A stretch of 64,000 nt of DNA from Saccharum officinarum (taxonomy: Eukaryota > Streptophyta > Magnoliopsida > Poales > Poaceae): positions 80,204,502-80,268,501 of the forward strand of contig CM036201.1 in the NCBI GenBank assembly GCA_020631735.1. The letters run 5' to 3'. Each line of letters begins with the position of its first letter. The first letter of the stretch is position 1. The position numbers and the translations under genes were made by a program. The notes beneath the pieces were generated by a model. The model saw only the letters and a list, made by a program, of their open reading frames with translations. It searched no databases and had not been told where the DNA came from. Below, piece by piece: positions 1-10,689 of this stretch.

Positions 1-108
1 CTGGGCATAAAGGATATGACCACTGGCACACTCTTAGTTTGTAAATCGCGTTTTTCAAACACATTTTTATTTTAAATACACTTATGAACAGTAAATCCGC
101 TAAACCAT
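1..108 (-). mobile_element. Start of the internal leader of long-LTR Gypsy-like element A
   Basis: This AT-rich stretch lies just downstream, on the minus strand, of the primer-binding site at 109-120 and runs off the left edge. No coding sequence is visible. It is assigned by position only. Confidence 0.5.
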
Positions 109-120
109 GCTCCGATGCCA
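109..120 (-). other. Primer-binding site of element A
   Basis: On the minus strand it reads TGGCATCGGAGC, two changes from the common plant tRNA-Met primer site TGGTATCAGAGC. It sits two bases from the LTR end at 123. This fixes the orientation of the element and makes the adjoining LTR a 5' LTR. Confidence 0.65.
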
Positions 121-122
121 GC

Positions 123-3100
123 TGTAACAGAACCGACCAATTATACGAGATTAAGTGAGAAAATCATCCACCGAGCAGACGATTTAGCAAACTTAAGCCC
201 GTATAACCCGGTAGTCCGTGAAATCACGATGGATTTCAAACCAACTTGCATACCAGCCAAGATCGTAATAAGTTCAGCGGTCACCACAAGTTACATAAAA
301 GTTTGCAGCATAAATACATCGGAGTTTAAACATAGTTATTACAAACCAGTTTCAAATTGAAAGTAGCGGAAGCATTTTGTTCAAACCACACACACACAGA
401 GTTCAAAATACAGTGCCAGTTCAGGATCATCTTCCAGCAAAAGCATCAGATGAGATGTAGTGAATGACCATTGCCCTTGGTCCTAAGCTTCTCCTATTGC
501 AGGATACAGGCAGTTGATACAGTAGCCGTAATACATCTGTCCATCTGCAACAAGTGGGAACAAAACCCTGAGTACGAGAAGGTACTCAGCTAGACTTACC
601 CGTCTTAAACCAAAAATAAAAGACACCAAGGAATCATGACAGGCTGTCTGGTGGGGTAGCTGACTCATTTGCAAAAAGACATTTTTAGTATTTAGAGAAT
701 CTTTACAAAAGCTTTGCATCAAGTTAAATCTTTATTAACCTGTCAACTACATTTGCACCTGTACTAGAGTAACATGTAATTAAACAGGTAATGATAACCA
801 ATGATCATTAACAACTTCCATTATGTCATATTTCATATAACTGTCCAAGTGTTCCATCAATATTACTACGATGAAGTAGCTCAAGTCAAGTGCTCACTAT
901 CCAGTGAACGATGGCGATTCGAATCGATTATTAACCAGCTGGTAAGTTATTCCTCACACAAACCTCACTCACCCGCTAAAGTGAGGTGTTGGTCACTGAG
1001 TCAACCATTCAGGTAAAGTCGCGAGCTTGCCAGGAATCACTTGTACCCGGGGACCACCCGACTGCTCTTTGGCCTTATCATCGCGCCCCCGTACCCTGCC
1101 ACTACTACTCCCGTACAGTGCGTTGCGGGCAATCTACTCGGCCCGAATAATCTCCCAGCTTCGCGATCGGAAGGTACTTTATCTGGCCAGCTAAATGTGA
1201 GGCATGCGTTCAACATGACCCGAGGCCCAACAACGGACGGTCCTTAATCGACACAGACGGAAAACACTACAGTCCTAAACCCTGCAAGTTTCCGTCCGGT
1301 CTCAATTTCACATTAACACTTAGTTATTTCATGATGACATCTTTTCTCAATCAGATCCAGGTAAACACCTATAGCTCACAGGTGACAGGAAATCACCCGA
1401 CTTCTACCGGTCTAAGCAAGCTAAGCAATTACTTGACTGCGAACACCAGGGTGACAAGGATCGGTAAAGCAAGGTGAAACAAGGTATAATGCAGCAACGG
1501 TTGCAAACAACTCCTAAACTTAATGCAGCAGTTTAAGTAAAGCATTAATAAAATTTTTGCAAACCGGGAGGAGAGAAATGCTCTGGGGCTTGCCTCTCTC
1601 GAAAGAGCTCGGACGGTGGTCTGGGCACTCCGGAAGATCCTCACCAACCTCCTCGTCGGCTTCGGGCACTTCCTGCTCCTCGGGCTGCTCTTCTGGCTCC
1701 TCGGGAACTGCTACCGACGTTACTTCCTGCGATCCTGTATGATGCAATCGTATAAGTGCTTATGCCTAGGTGCATTGCGAAAATGACATGTAATGGTCAT
1801 GATGAATGAAATGCAGATAATCAGGTTCACTTTATTTCATAAAGTAGGAATACATTTCTTCTACAAGGTAGTCAACATCATCCATGAATACAGACTACAA
1901 GCATATGTCATCTACTGCATTCTCTTCTACCACTACCATGCTAAGCCAGCATATTTTATTAAATGCTTCAAAGATACACCAAAGCAAAATCCTATTCACT
2001 AGTCATGCATTAACAAGGTTAAATAAAACCCTAATTGCAACTAGGTTTGAACAGCAACACCTATTTTAGTAGCACAGAAAAATCTGAGAAAATTACAGTA
2101 GCTTTCTATCATCTAATCCAGCGTACCACAAAAATTTCATTGTATTGGGATTACTAGAACTGCCTACACAAAAATAACAAGCTAGGGCCTAAAAATGAGC
2201 ATAAAAAATACTTTATACTATGAAAAGTATCAAACAACAGATTTAACATTTTTCCTACATTCTTCACAATAAATAATCACTATAGAAAAATTATTACATG
2301 CATGTTTTATTCATATTTTTCTCTCTAGCAAAAACAACAATTATTAGCAATATTAAACACTTGTACTACCACTCAAGGTTTTTCCACAGAACATGAATGG
2401 CATATATTTTTCCTAGCAAGTACATCACAAAAGAAAATTATAGCAAGTGGAACCATATTTTTCTGAGCTTTCTGTGATTTACTACACATTTAACAAGAAA
2501 ACAACAGTTTTAGTGATTAAATAAAAACTCTACAGCAAAGTATTTAAATCTTGACATGCAATATTTTTAAACTGTAGATCTAGTCCCGATGAGTCTATAG
2601 AAATTTGTTTCACAATTTTTTGGAGCTGAAAGGACTACAAAACATTTTCCAAAGAATTTTTCATCATGAAATAATAAAAGAAAACAGAAATTGATTTTTC
2701 AATATTGGTACTGGGCCGGCCTGTGGGAGTTAACCGGCCCGTGGTCGTTCTCGGCCTGGTTCGCGCGCGCGGGGAAAGGCGAGCCGGCCCGCTCGGAGGC
2801 GCGGCCCACAGGCGCGGCGGCCCAGCGGAAGACCAAGGGGGAAAGAACAGGGCGGCCTCGTCGGCGTTCGGAACCGCAACGGCGTGGCGGTGGCCGACGG
2901 TCAACGACCATGTCCGGCCACGTCCCGACCAGCGAGCGCGCGCACAGTATTCGCGCGGAGATGGCGAACTCGAGAGGGAGGCTCAGGAGGATAGAGAGGG
3001 AGCGAGGGAGGCGATGGACGGAGCGCGAGCTCGGCGGCCCCGACGTGGTGGCGCAGCGGGAATAGCTCGATTGAGCCTTACCGTAGGCGAGCAAGGCACA

Positions 3101-4044
3101 CGGTGGCCCATTCGGAGGAGAGGAGAAGGTGGCGGAACGTGGAGCGCAAGCAATCGGGCGGTGGCGGTTCACCGGCGTCGGAACGCGACGACGGAGATGG
3201 CGGCAAGCAGTGGCGAGCGGGGTGAGCACGGCTCCCGTTCGGGTTTTCCAAAGGGAATGAGAGGGAGAGCGAGTGAGGAGGAGAAAGGAGGCAGGGGCGC
3301 GGGCGTGGCGTCAAGAAGCCGGGCGCGCGGGGTGACGGACGGCCACGCGGAGGGCGTCGCCGGCATGCGGCTGCCACGCGGCTGGCGTGTTCTGCCGCGG
3401 CGCTAGCGAGACGCGCGCGCGGGAGAGGGAGGAGGAAGCGGCCGCGCGGACGCGGGCCAGTCCGCTGCGCTGCGCGGGCGCGCGCGGGGAGGCGTGGGCC
3501 GCTTCGGTCGATGGGCCGAAAGGGTGGCGGCGGCCTGCTAGCGCTGGGAATTGTTTTCATTTTTATTTTTCCAGAGAAATTCAATTAAAATTCAAATTGC
3601 AGTTTTCAAATTCAATTTTTGGGCAAGCAAATGACCTTTTCTAAAATTGGCCCAAAAATAAAAGTTGTTTAGAATTTTATTTCCTACAACTTTTATTAAG
3701 GGGCCAACCTCAAAACTCTTAGAGATTTTGAATTATAGAATAAAAGCTAATTTAGGGAGGATTTTTGAATATTTCCAAATAACATTTTTAAAACAAGTTT
3801 TTGACAAAACTTTGAGTAATTTAGTTGCTCCAAAATTTGACCTATAATTCTAAGTGATATAAAATTTGTAGTTGCACAATTTTGATGAAAGATAATTAGC
3901 ACATTAACATATTACATCATGAATACCATTTCCCAAGCTTTTATTTCATTCAAGTTATAATATTACCATATATGATTATGAATGATATGAAATGTCATGC
4001 TTATGATTGCAATGCAAATGCTTGCGTAACACTGGGGTGTTACA
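123..4044 (-). mobile_element. 5' LTR of long-LTR Gypsy-like element A (3.9 kb)
   Basis: The segment starts TGTAACA and ends TGTTACA on the plus strand, a 7-bp perfect terminal inverted repeat, and a tRNA-Met-type primer site follows at 109-120. It shares scattered blocks with the LTR at 10690-14766: a gtagcggaag block (364 and 10866), a conserved hairpin module at 545-599, an acidic reading frame near 1560-1740, and AT-rich sequence next to the right end. A GC-rich island lies at about 2700-3540, where long chance reading frames occur on both strands. No polypyrimidine run lies right of 4044, so this is not a 3' LTR. LTR length and primer type suggest a Tekay/Del-like chromovirus, but no pol is present to prove it. 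Confidence 0.75.
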
Positions 4045-5079
4045 CATCACGAGTTAAATGTTTCTTCTGTTCTCTCGCCACTTCCATCATCTCTCTACTG
4101 CCTAACTCCTACAAAAACAACTGTACAAAAAGCAGAGAAGGGCCAGGTGGGAAGAGCATTACATATTCTTGTATGACGATGCATCTAATCACACTAGCAT
4201 CCAACAGAAGGTAGCACATAGCAGTCAATTGCAAAACAACAGTCAGCTTGCATTGACATTTCATCAAACACCTAGACTACACGTAGTGGCAGCACAGAGC
4301 AGCAAGCACATAGCAGGAGCATAGACCAACAAGCAGAGGATTTTCTAGCGCTTGAACTCCAGATGCAGGCGCGAGTGGCCCAATGGCCCCATGGACAAGT
4401 GGTGTGTAGCAGTAGCAGTAGCAGCAACACCAGATAGCAGCATGAGATTGGGGGTGATAGGGAGGACAACCTCACCTGGATTCTCCATGTACGTCATAGA
4501 AGACAGCGTCGACGAGGTAGATGTGTACTCGAGGATGAGATGGACCCGGTCTCCCTACCATGAGCGGCCGTGGATCTGGCCTCCCTCGCACAAGAGGATG
4601 TGGATTTGGCGCACGAGCAGGGCCCTTAATGGTTGCTCAACACCGCGACTTGGTGGAGGGTGAAGGGCGGCGACGGACGGGACTGGGGTAGGGTGGTGGC
4701 GACGAACGGGACTGGGGCGGGGTGGTGGCGACGGATGAGACTAGGTGCTGTCTGCGGGAACCCCAAACCCTAACGAATCTAGTGCCTACACAGAGCTGCA
4801 GGTGATAAGGTGGATGGGCGGCATCGGCATCAGCGGAGCGCACCAGCAGCGACCACGGCGGACTACGAACGTGTAGGGTGGGAGCGCGCCGCGCGAGTGT
4901 GGGATCCGGCGGTGGAGGGGGTCGGGGAGATGCGGAGAAGAGAGAGAGGAGGAGGAGGAGGCGAGTGCTGATGTCGCAGAGGACATCAGACTGACCCAGG
5001 GGACGGGTTGGACCGGTTCCGGACTTGAGTACAAACTGAACCCGTCTTCATAATTTTTTCGGGTCCGATGGCTCCAGGT
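4045..5079. other. Intergenic, no supported gene
   Basis: No homologous reading frame or RNA gene was recognised. From about 4620 the sequence is GC-rich and purine-biased and gives only short chance frames. Confidence 0.5.
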
Positions 5080-5315
5080 AATGACGTGTTTTATCAGGGC
5101 GCGTCGCTGACCACACCCTTAGTTATTAGTGACGCGTCTAGTTGAAAAGAGTCACTGCTAACTTGTTATAAGTGACGCGTTTTGGTTCCTGGCCATGGGC
5201 AACAGATAACCAGTGACGCGCTCCGTTGACGCACGTCACTAATATTGCACTAGTGACGCATTTTAATTCCAAGTCACTGATTAAGGTGTCTCTTTTGTGA
5301 TGTTTTGGCATAGTG
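5080..5315. mobile_element. CACTA (En/Spm-like) terminus with subterminal repeats
   Basis: The segment ends GGCATAGTG at 5315, so on the minus strand it begins with the CACTA signature. Inside it, GTGACGCG-like motifs recur in both orientations (near 5102, 5128, 5171, 5212, 5241 and 5252), as expected of CACTA subterminal transposase-binding repeats. The opposite terminus and a transposase were not found, so this is a remnant or the end of a short derivative. Confidence 0.6.
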
Positions 5316-5488
5316 ACTATCTTTATAGTGAAGGGTAGCAACATCTATGACACTAGATAAATATACTATGAAAATGCATTTTATAGTATATCTAATTATT
5401 TTATAGTGTATACTAATGAAATATTATTTTATAGTGCATCTAACTATTATAATTTGGTATCATAAATAGATACTGGTGCTATTTTCTA

Positions 5489-5640
5489 CTCTCTTAATTC
5501 TAAATTATAAGATGTTTTGGCGCTTATGTGTGTGTAGCTTTTGTTATGAATTTAGATATCCATTATATCTAGATACATAGAAAAATCAATGTATCTAAAA
5601 AAAGTCAAGACGCCTTATAATTTGGAACGGAGGGATGAGT
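5489..5640. mobile_element. Stowaway-like MITE (152 bp)
   Basis: The left end (CTCTCTTAATTCTAAATTAT) is an inverted, diverged match to the right end (ATAATTTGGAACGGAGGGATG), and both are flanked by TA. This is the classic Tc1/mariner-derived Stowaway layout of grasses. Confidence 0.65.
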
Positions 5641-6579
5641 ATAAAACAACCAAACTTAATTAAGAAAGCTTAACTTCGAATAACTCATAAAGTTAATTTA
5701 TTTTTGTAGTAACTTAGGGAAATATAGGCGTATGCTTATTTATATGTGTATGACACCGCCAGAATTCAGAAGCAATTTGCGGGCATGGTACTGGTACAGG
5801 TACTCCTGGTTAGGTGGTGCAATATACTAGCAGATGACAAATTCGCATTCTACACACAAACCCAGCAGAACAATAGCACACACACGATTATATAATAAAA
5901 TGATTGGCTGAGTTCATGCAGAGTTGTCACGTAGCGGCTTGGACTTTGTGCTCTCTGCTGGGATGCTGGGTTGGCTTTGAGTCAAGGTGAAGGAACAACT
6001 AAACGGCTTTCTTGGGCTGTCTTCGTCTTGCTTGGTATGAGAGAGCTGTATGGAGGTGGACCGATACAACACTACTGACTTCTAATCCAGGGTCAGCAGG
6101 CAGCGAGCAGCTCCCGTCAAATCCAAACATGCATTTTCTCCGGCCTCAGCTCTCCATGCATGCATATGAAATGCTTTGGTTGGACGCCCATGCATGCACG
6201 CAAAACACGTAATTAAGATACTTTTCTTCGGATCACCTGTCCCACCCTCGTTTTCTTCGGATCACCTGTCCCACCCTCCCTAACCCCTAAAGCCTAAAGG
6301 TGCCCTCGATTGACGACTTCCTCTTGTTGCATCTTTTGATCTTCTCGCATGCACAAGTCTCTTTCCCAATATGACCTTTTTCGATATATAGATCTCTGTA
6401 ACCAAAGTTTCATCAGATAGAGAGAATCATCCACTTTAGTTTGTGCCATTTGCTCTACACATTTTCTTTTCAAAACCCTCCGCACAATCATCCAAAAGCT
6501 GTGAAACCCAGCTAGTTTTAACACTCAAATATAGTTATTAGGCCTTAGTTTCCAACGTAGGAATCCCATGTTTTTCGAT
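5641..6579. other. Intergenic, no supported gene
   Basis: Contains a short direct duplication near 6224-6280 (CTTTTCTTCGGATCACCTGT twice, in part). No coding or RNA gene signal was seen. Confidence 0.4.
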
Positions 6580-6884
6580 GGCCCTATTTGGATCAGTTTC
6601 GAATTCTTAAAAAACAGTTTTTGCCTTTAATTTCTAAAATCTTGATTCTGAGTAAAAATTGATGGGGTGTTTGGTCCCCCAGATTTTAAGAATCTAACTT
6701 CATTTATTGTTCTATGGATCATAAGAAACTGACAAAATCTGTATATCAACAGTTTCATGGTTTTAAGAATCTGACAAAAACTGGCACAAGAAATTAGCAA
6801 AAACTGGCTTGTTAGGATCTTACCTAGTTTACAAAAGTCAGATTCTTAAAAACTGGCAAAAACCGAAGGGATCCAAACATGGCC
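6580..6884. mobile_element. MITE-like element with GGCC...TTTGGATC ends
   Basis: The left end GGCCCTATTTGGATC pairs with the right end GATCCAAACATGGCC. Inside, GATTCTTAAAAACTG-type blocks repeat in both orientations. No clear target duplication was found, so the superfamily is open. Confidence 0.5.
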
Positions 6885-7660
6885 TATGAAAATGCCTGCA
6901 CTCCAAACATGCCTTGCAGTGCGTGGTCAGGGTAATCAATAACCCAGCCTACCTGGCTATTAAGGGAAGCTTGCATAACATTTTTGCTCACAGATTACAG
7001 AGGCCTAGTTGGTCAACTAACTAGGATTAATAGCATAATAATGTTAATGCATATGAACAAGCATGGCCCACGGAGACCTGATGAACAGTACATTTGAAAG
7101 TCAGACGACCATGCAACTTGTCCATACAAAGGGGCCCTTGTATATCTGTTGACCAAATAATTAATAAAAACAACAATTTAAACATCACGTATATGTACCA
7201 CTGTCACGAGACAATGTTCAGGAAAACAGCACTCGCAAAGTCCCTAGCTATCGATCTAGTACACGATGTAAATTAAACACCTAGCCCTATAATATATTGG
7301 CTGTTGTTATCTGTAGACAAGAGTCGAAGATTATATATACGGCACACTTGTTGTCAGGAACTCGGTACATATACGTACGTCATGCTGCCACCTATTGCAG
7401 AGACCCGTATATACGGCAGCATATATCGTACACCTCATGGGCTCTATTAAGAAGGCTAAAGGATTGACATGTTGCTGCAAACAAATATATTTGTCATGAT
7501 GGGAACATTTAGCAGTACAGCTGCTGATAATTAACCAACATGTTTCCAGGTACATCTTATTGCATATTCTAGTAGTCCTAACTTATATAATTAGGATAAC
7601 AATAATATATAAATGCATGGTATGTAAATCTTTGACCTAGTTAAGCACGTAGGTGTAGTG
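6885..7660. other. Intergenic, no supported gene
   Basis: AT-rich sequence without recognisable coding or repeat boundaries. Confidence 0.4.
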
Positions 7661-7828
7661 TACTGTAGCACATGTGTAACTGCAATTAATGTCCTATCAT
7701 GAACTAATTAGACTTAAAAGATTCATCTCGCAAAATAAATACAAACTGTGCAATTAGTAATTTTTTTCTATATTTAATGCTCCATGCATATCTCTAAACA
7801 TTCGATGAGATGAGACGTAAAGTTTTAT
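7661..7828 (+). mobile_element. Partial Tourist-like MITE, same family as 18098-18328
   Basis: The order of blocks (CTGTAGCAC, GAACTAATTAGACTTAAAAG, ATTCATCTCGCAAA, GTGCAATTAGT, ATTTAATGCTCCATGCAT) matches the MITE at 18098-18328. The terminal GTTTGGTT and AACCAAAC blocks are missing. The right end is replaced by the microsatellite that follows. Confidence 0.6.
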
Positions 7829-7902
7829 ATTTATATATATATAATATATATATATATATATGATATATATATATATATAATATATATATATACTATATAT
7901 AT

Positions 7903-7972
<70 letters not shown>
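7829..7972. repeat. (TA)n / (AC)n microsatellite
   Basis: About 130 bp of TA repeats broken by single-base slips, passing into (AC)7 at 7959-7972. Reading frames across it are artefacts of simple sequence. Length is likely to vary and be prone to assembly error. Confidence 0.95.
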
Positions 7973-8365
7973 CTGCTACCGCTAGTGCTAGGTACTCCGT
8001 AAGATGTTACAAGTAACATCAAGAACAGTGGCACAGCATGCAGCAAGTTGTTTGCAGCTCGATCGAGGAAGATTTTCAGATCTCTGGAGCTCATTATAAA
8101 AGGCTGTAGGTGTGTTCTACTCCATGCATGATGCTCTTTCTTAATAATCTCACAAAATGCATGCCGAGAGAAGACTCGCCTTTATATATGCATATACCAC
8201 ATAATCCATGACGTCACATCAGGCTGCTTGTGCGCTCGGTTTTTACTTCTACATGTATGGAAGTTTCAGACTTTCGTAGCATATGCTCAGTCTTCTCTGG
8301 TCGTAATGAGGCTAATCATAATTTGATATTCTGGAGTTGATACATTGAATCTCTACAAATATATA

Positions 8366-8999
8366 CTCCCTCTATCTATAAAAGACCGTCGTTCTCCGAT
8401 TCAAAATTTTTCCCAACGAAGACCGTCGTTCTGCAATCCGTACAGCTAACAGAGTAGGGTAGCAGCTATATGGGACCTACTCCAGACCACCGCTCCACAT
8501 CTCACGTAAGAAAAGGCATCATAGCCGTAGGCCTTGTTATCTTTCCTTTCAAATTCAAGTTTTTCACTCTTTTTCTATCATATCAATTTTTAGACGCATG
8601 TATCAAGCATTAAATATTGGTAAAATAAATAACTAATTGTACAGATTAGTTGTAAATCACAAGACGAATATTTAAGCCTAGTTAGTCATAATTGAACAAT
8701 ATTTGTCAAATACAAACGAAAGTGCTACAGTTAGAAAAATTTTAACTTCCCATAATCTAAACAAGGCTGTAATAAAAGAAAAAAAAGCACATACACGTGG
8801 ACGCTCTCCTCTCCACATGTTTCATCCCAGCATCTGTATCCTCGTCCTACGAGTAGTCCCGAACATTCGTGTCCTCTTGCTTGTTACAGAAATGCAATGG
8901 TAGACTGTCACTCAGTTATAAGGATATTCTTGTAATTTTTGAACCACATTGGTTTCCGTGCTTAGTCTAAAATCGCTGTCTCTTTCTGATACGGAGGAG
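8366..8999. mobile_element. Stowaway-like element carrying a nested MITE
   Basis: The left end CTCCCTCTATCTATAAAAGA and the right end, read on the minus strand as CTCCTCCGTATCAGAAAGAG, are imperfect inverted repeats flanked by TA (8364-8365 and 9000-9001). Its 634 bp include the MITE at 8530-8768, which would make the host element about 390 bp before that insertion. Confidence 0.5.
8530..8768 (-). mobile_element. Tourist/PIF-Harbinger-like MITE, nested
   Basis: It begins GGCCTTGTTATC and ends ACAAGGCT, with GTA on both sides (8527-8529 and 8769-8771). Internal blocks (GCTACAGTTAG, GACGAATATTTAAGCC, TAACTAATTGTACAG) are the reverse complement of the family seen at 18098-18328. Confidence 0.6.
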
Positions 9000-9001
9000 T
9001 A

Positions 9002-10227
9002 ATGTTGTTGTGTTACATGCATGAACAGTACCTAAACATTGCACGCACGCGCGCACACACTTGCTCACTTACACATTCTAAAAAAAAGGATTCACTTACA
9101 CATACTAAAAAAAAGACAACCACATGAATAGAATGCATATGTATACCACTAAAAAAAAATCCACAGATAATAATCTTCTCTTGGTATACCAACAAGTAAC
9201 CTAGACCTTGCACTGAAAATGTTAAATGTGTGAGTAGAGCTATATATAGCTGGCATGCAAGTTTAGGGGTTCAAATATTCAATAAAAAATTACGAAATGG
9301 TGATAAAAAGATAGCTATCTATATATACTCACAAATGAGCATGTAGTTTAGTGGTAGAGAAGTGTTACATGGTCCTAGTCTCTAACGTTCAAAAACACTA
9401 TTTTTTACCATTAATAGTGACCATTTATCGATTAACCGTGACCATTTGCAGAGACATCCGCTCTGCCTGTCTCTGAAAATCCTCCCTTCCTCTAGTAGCA
9501 GGGGTTACTTTGCTTCTTAATCACCTACTATACATTTGCCATTCTAAAAAAACAAACCTAAAGTAAACAAACCAATAATCAACCGTGTTGTTGTTCGATG
9601 CTAGAGTGACTCGTTCACACAATCGTATACTATCTAGTATTCACGTTAACCTGGATCTATTACTGCACTTGATGACTTGACTTGGAGCAGCACATGACTC
9701 CTTGATTTACATATGCATGTGAACAGGCACAAACCTCACTTCCACTCAAGACTAATTGTCTAATTCTAACATAACCTACGTGTCCTATAGTAGGACCCAG
9801 GGCTGTTCTTCTTGTTCGTATGAAAACTAGATTGGTTAGAAGAACTGCCCTTGTGGGATATATGTCTGATAAAAAAGGCAGGAACTATAAGACCATATAT
9901 ATAGGAGAGCAGAGCGAGATCCAAAGCATTTAACATGACAAGATGAAACCAAGTAAGCATATCATCATGCTTTTATCATTTGCGAAACAAGACCATGAAT
10001 ACAATCCAATTCGAGTTTGTGCAAGTTTATACGTGGATGTTCAAGTTCAATACTCGAATTTATATGGACAAGCTAGTGTTCATCTTATATTAGGCAGAAA
10101 GGTGTGTGCCCTGAAGTTTAGTGAGTTTAAGTCTAAACCACATGTTTTTGGTAGTTTATGAAAAGGCTATATCTAATTGAGCCAACTAAACCCACAAAGG
10201 ACAGGACCAAGCTAAGCAAGAGCAGGA
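9002..10227. other. Intergenic up to gap 1, no supported gene
   Basis: No homologous coding sequence was recognised. Short A-runs near 9080-9160 only. Confidence 0.4.
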
Positions 10228-10327
10228 NNNNNNNNNNNNNNNNNNNNNNNNNNNNNNNNNNNNNNNNNNNNNNNNNNNNNNNNNNNNNNNNNNNNNNNNN
10301 NNNNNNNNNNNNNNNNNNNNNNNNNNN
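10228..10327. other. Assembly gap 1 (100 N)
   Basis: Exactly 100 N, the usual placeholder for a gap of unknown size. Unlike gap 2, I see no repeated sequence on its two sides. Confidence 0.99.
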
Positions 10328-10674
10328 TAGGACGATAAGAACAGATAGGGGGATCTGAAGGTTAGCATGAATAGGATTTGAACCTTACTTAACCAAACCA
10401 CTTTAAAGGGAAGGTAGCTTAAGCAGGTTAATTAACACATGATGCATGCATCGCACTTACGATCTAACAGAAAGATTTAAGTACACATGCAATCTTTATA
10501 ACATAGGGCACTATACATGATACTTCACTACGAAGCTTTCAAACATGAGCTAAGGAAACTATAGAATAGATTAAGATAAGCAAAGCAATTTGGACCAAAT
10601 ATCAGTATTAAGTTTATTTGACCCAAATCATTTTGAAGTTTTGCAAGGTAATACTACAAAACCCGAGTGATTAT
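10328..10674 (-). mobile_element. Leader of long-LTR Gypsy-like element B
   Basis: Sequence downstream (minus strand) of the primer-binding site at 10675-10686. It is non-coding and ends in the gap, so the rest of element B is either in the gap or deleted. Confidence 0.5.
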
Positions 10675-10686
10675 GCTCTGGTACCA
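10675..10686 (-). other. Primer-binding site of element B
   Basis: On the minus strand it reads TGGTACCAGAGC, one base from the common tRNA-Met primer site of plant LTR retrotransposons. It lies three bases from the LTR end at 10690. Confidence 0.75.
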
Positions 10687-10689
10687 GCT

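Noticed and set aside
2635..3644. Long overlapping reading frames on both strands
   Set aside because: They lie in a GC-rich island of an LTR, overlap on opposite strands and have low-complexity Arg/Gly/Pro/Ala content. No family is recognisable.
7754..8094. Tyr/Ile-repeat reading frames
   Set aside because: Translation of the TA/AC microsatellite.
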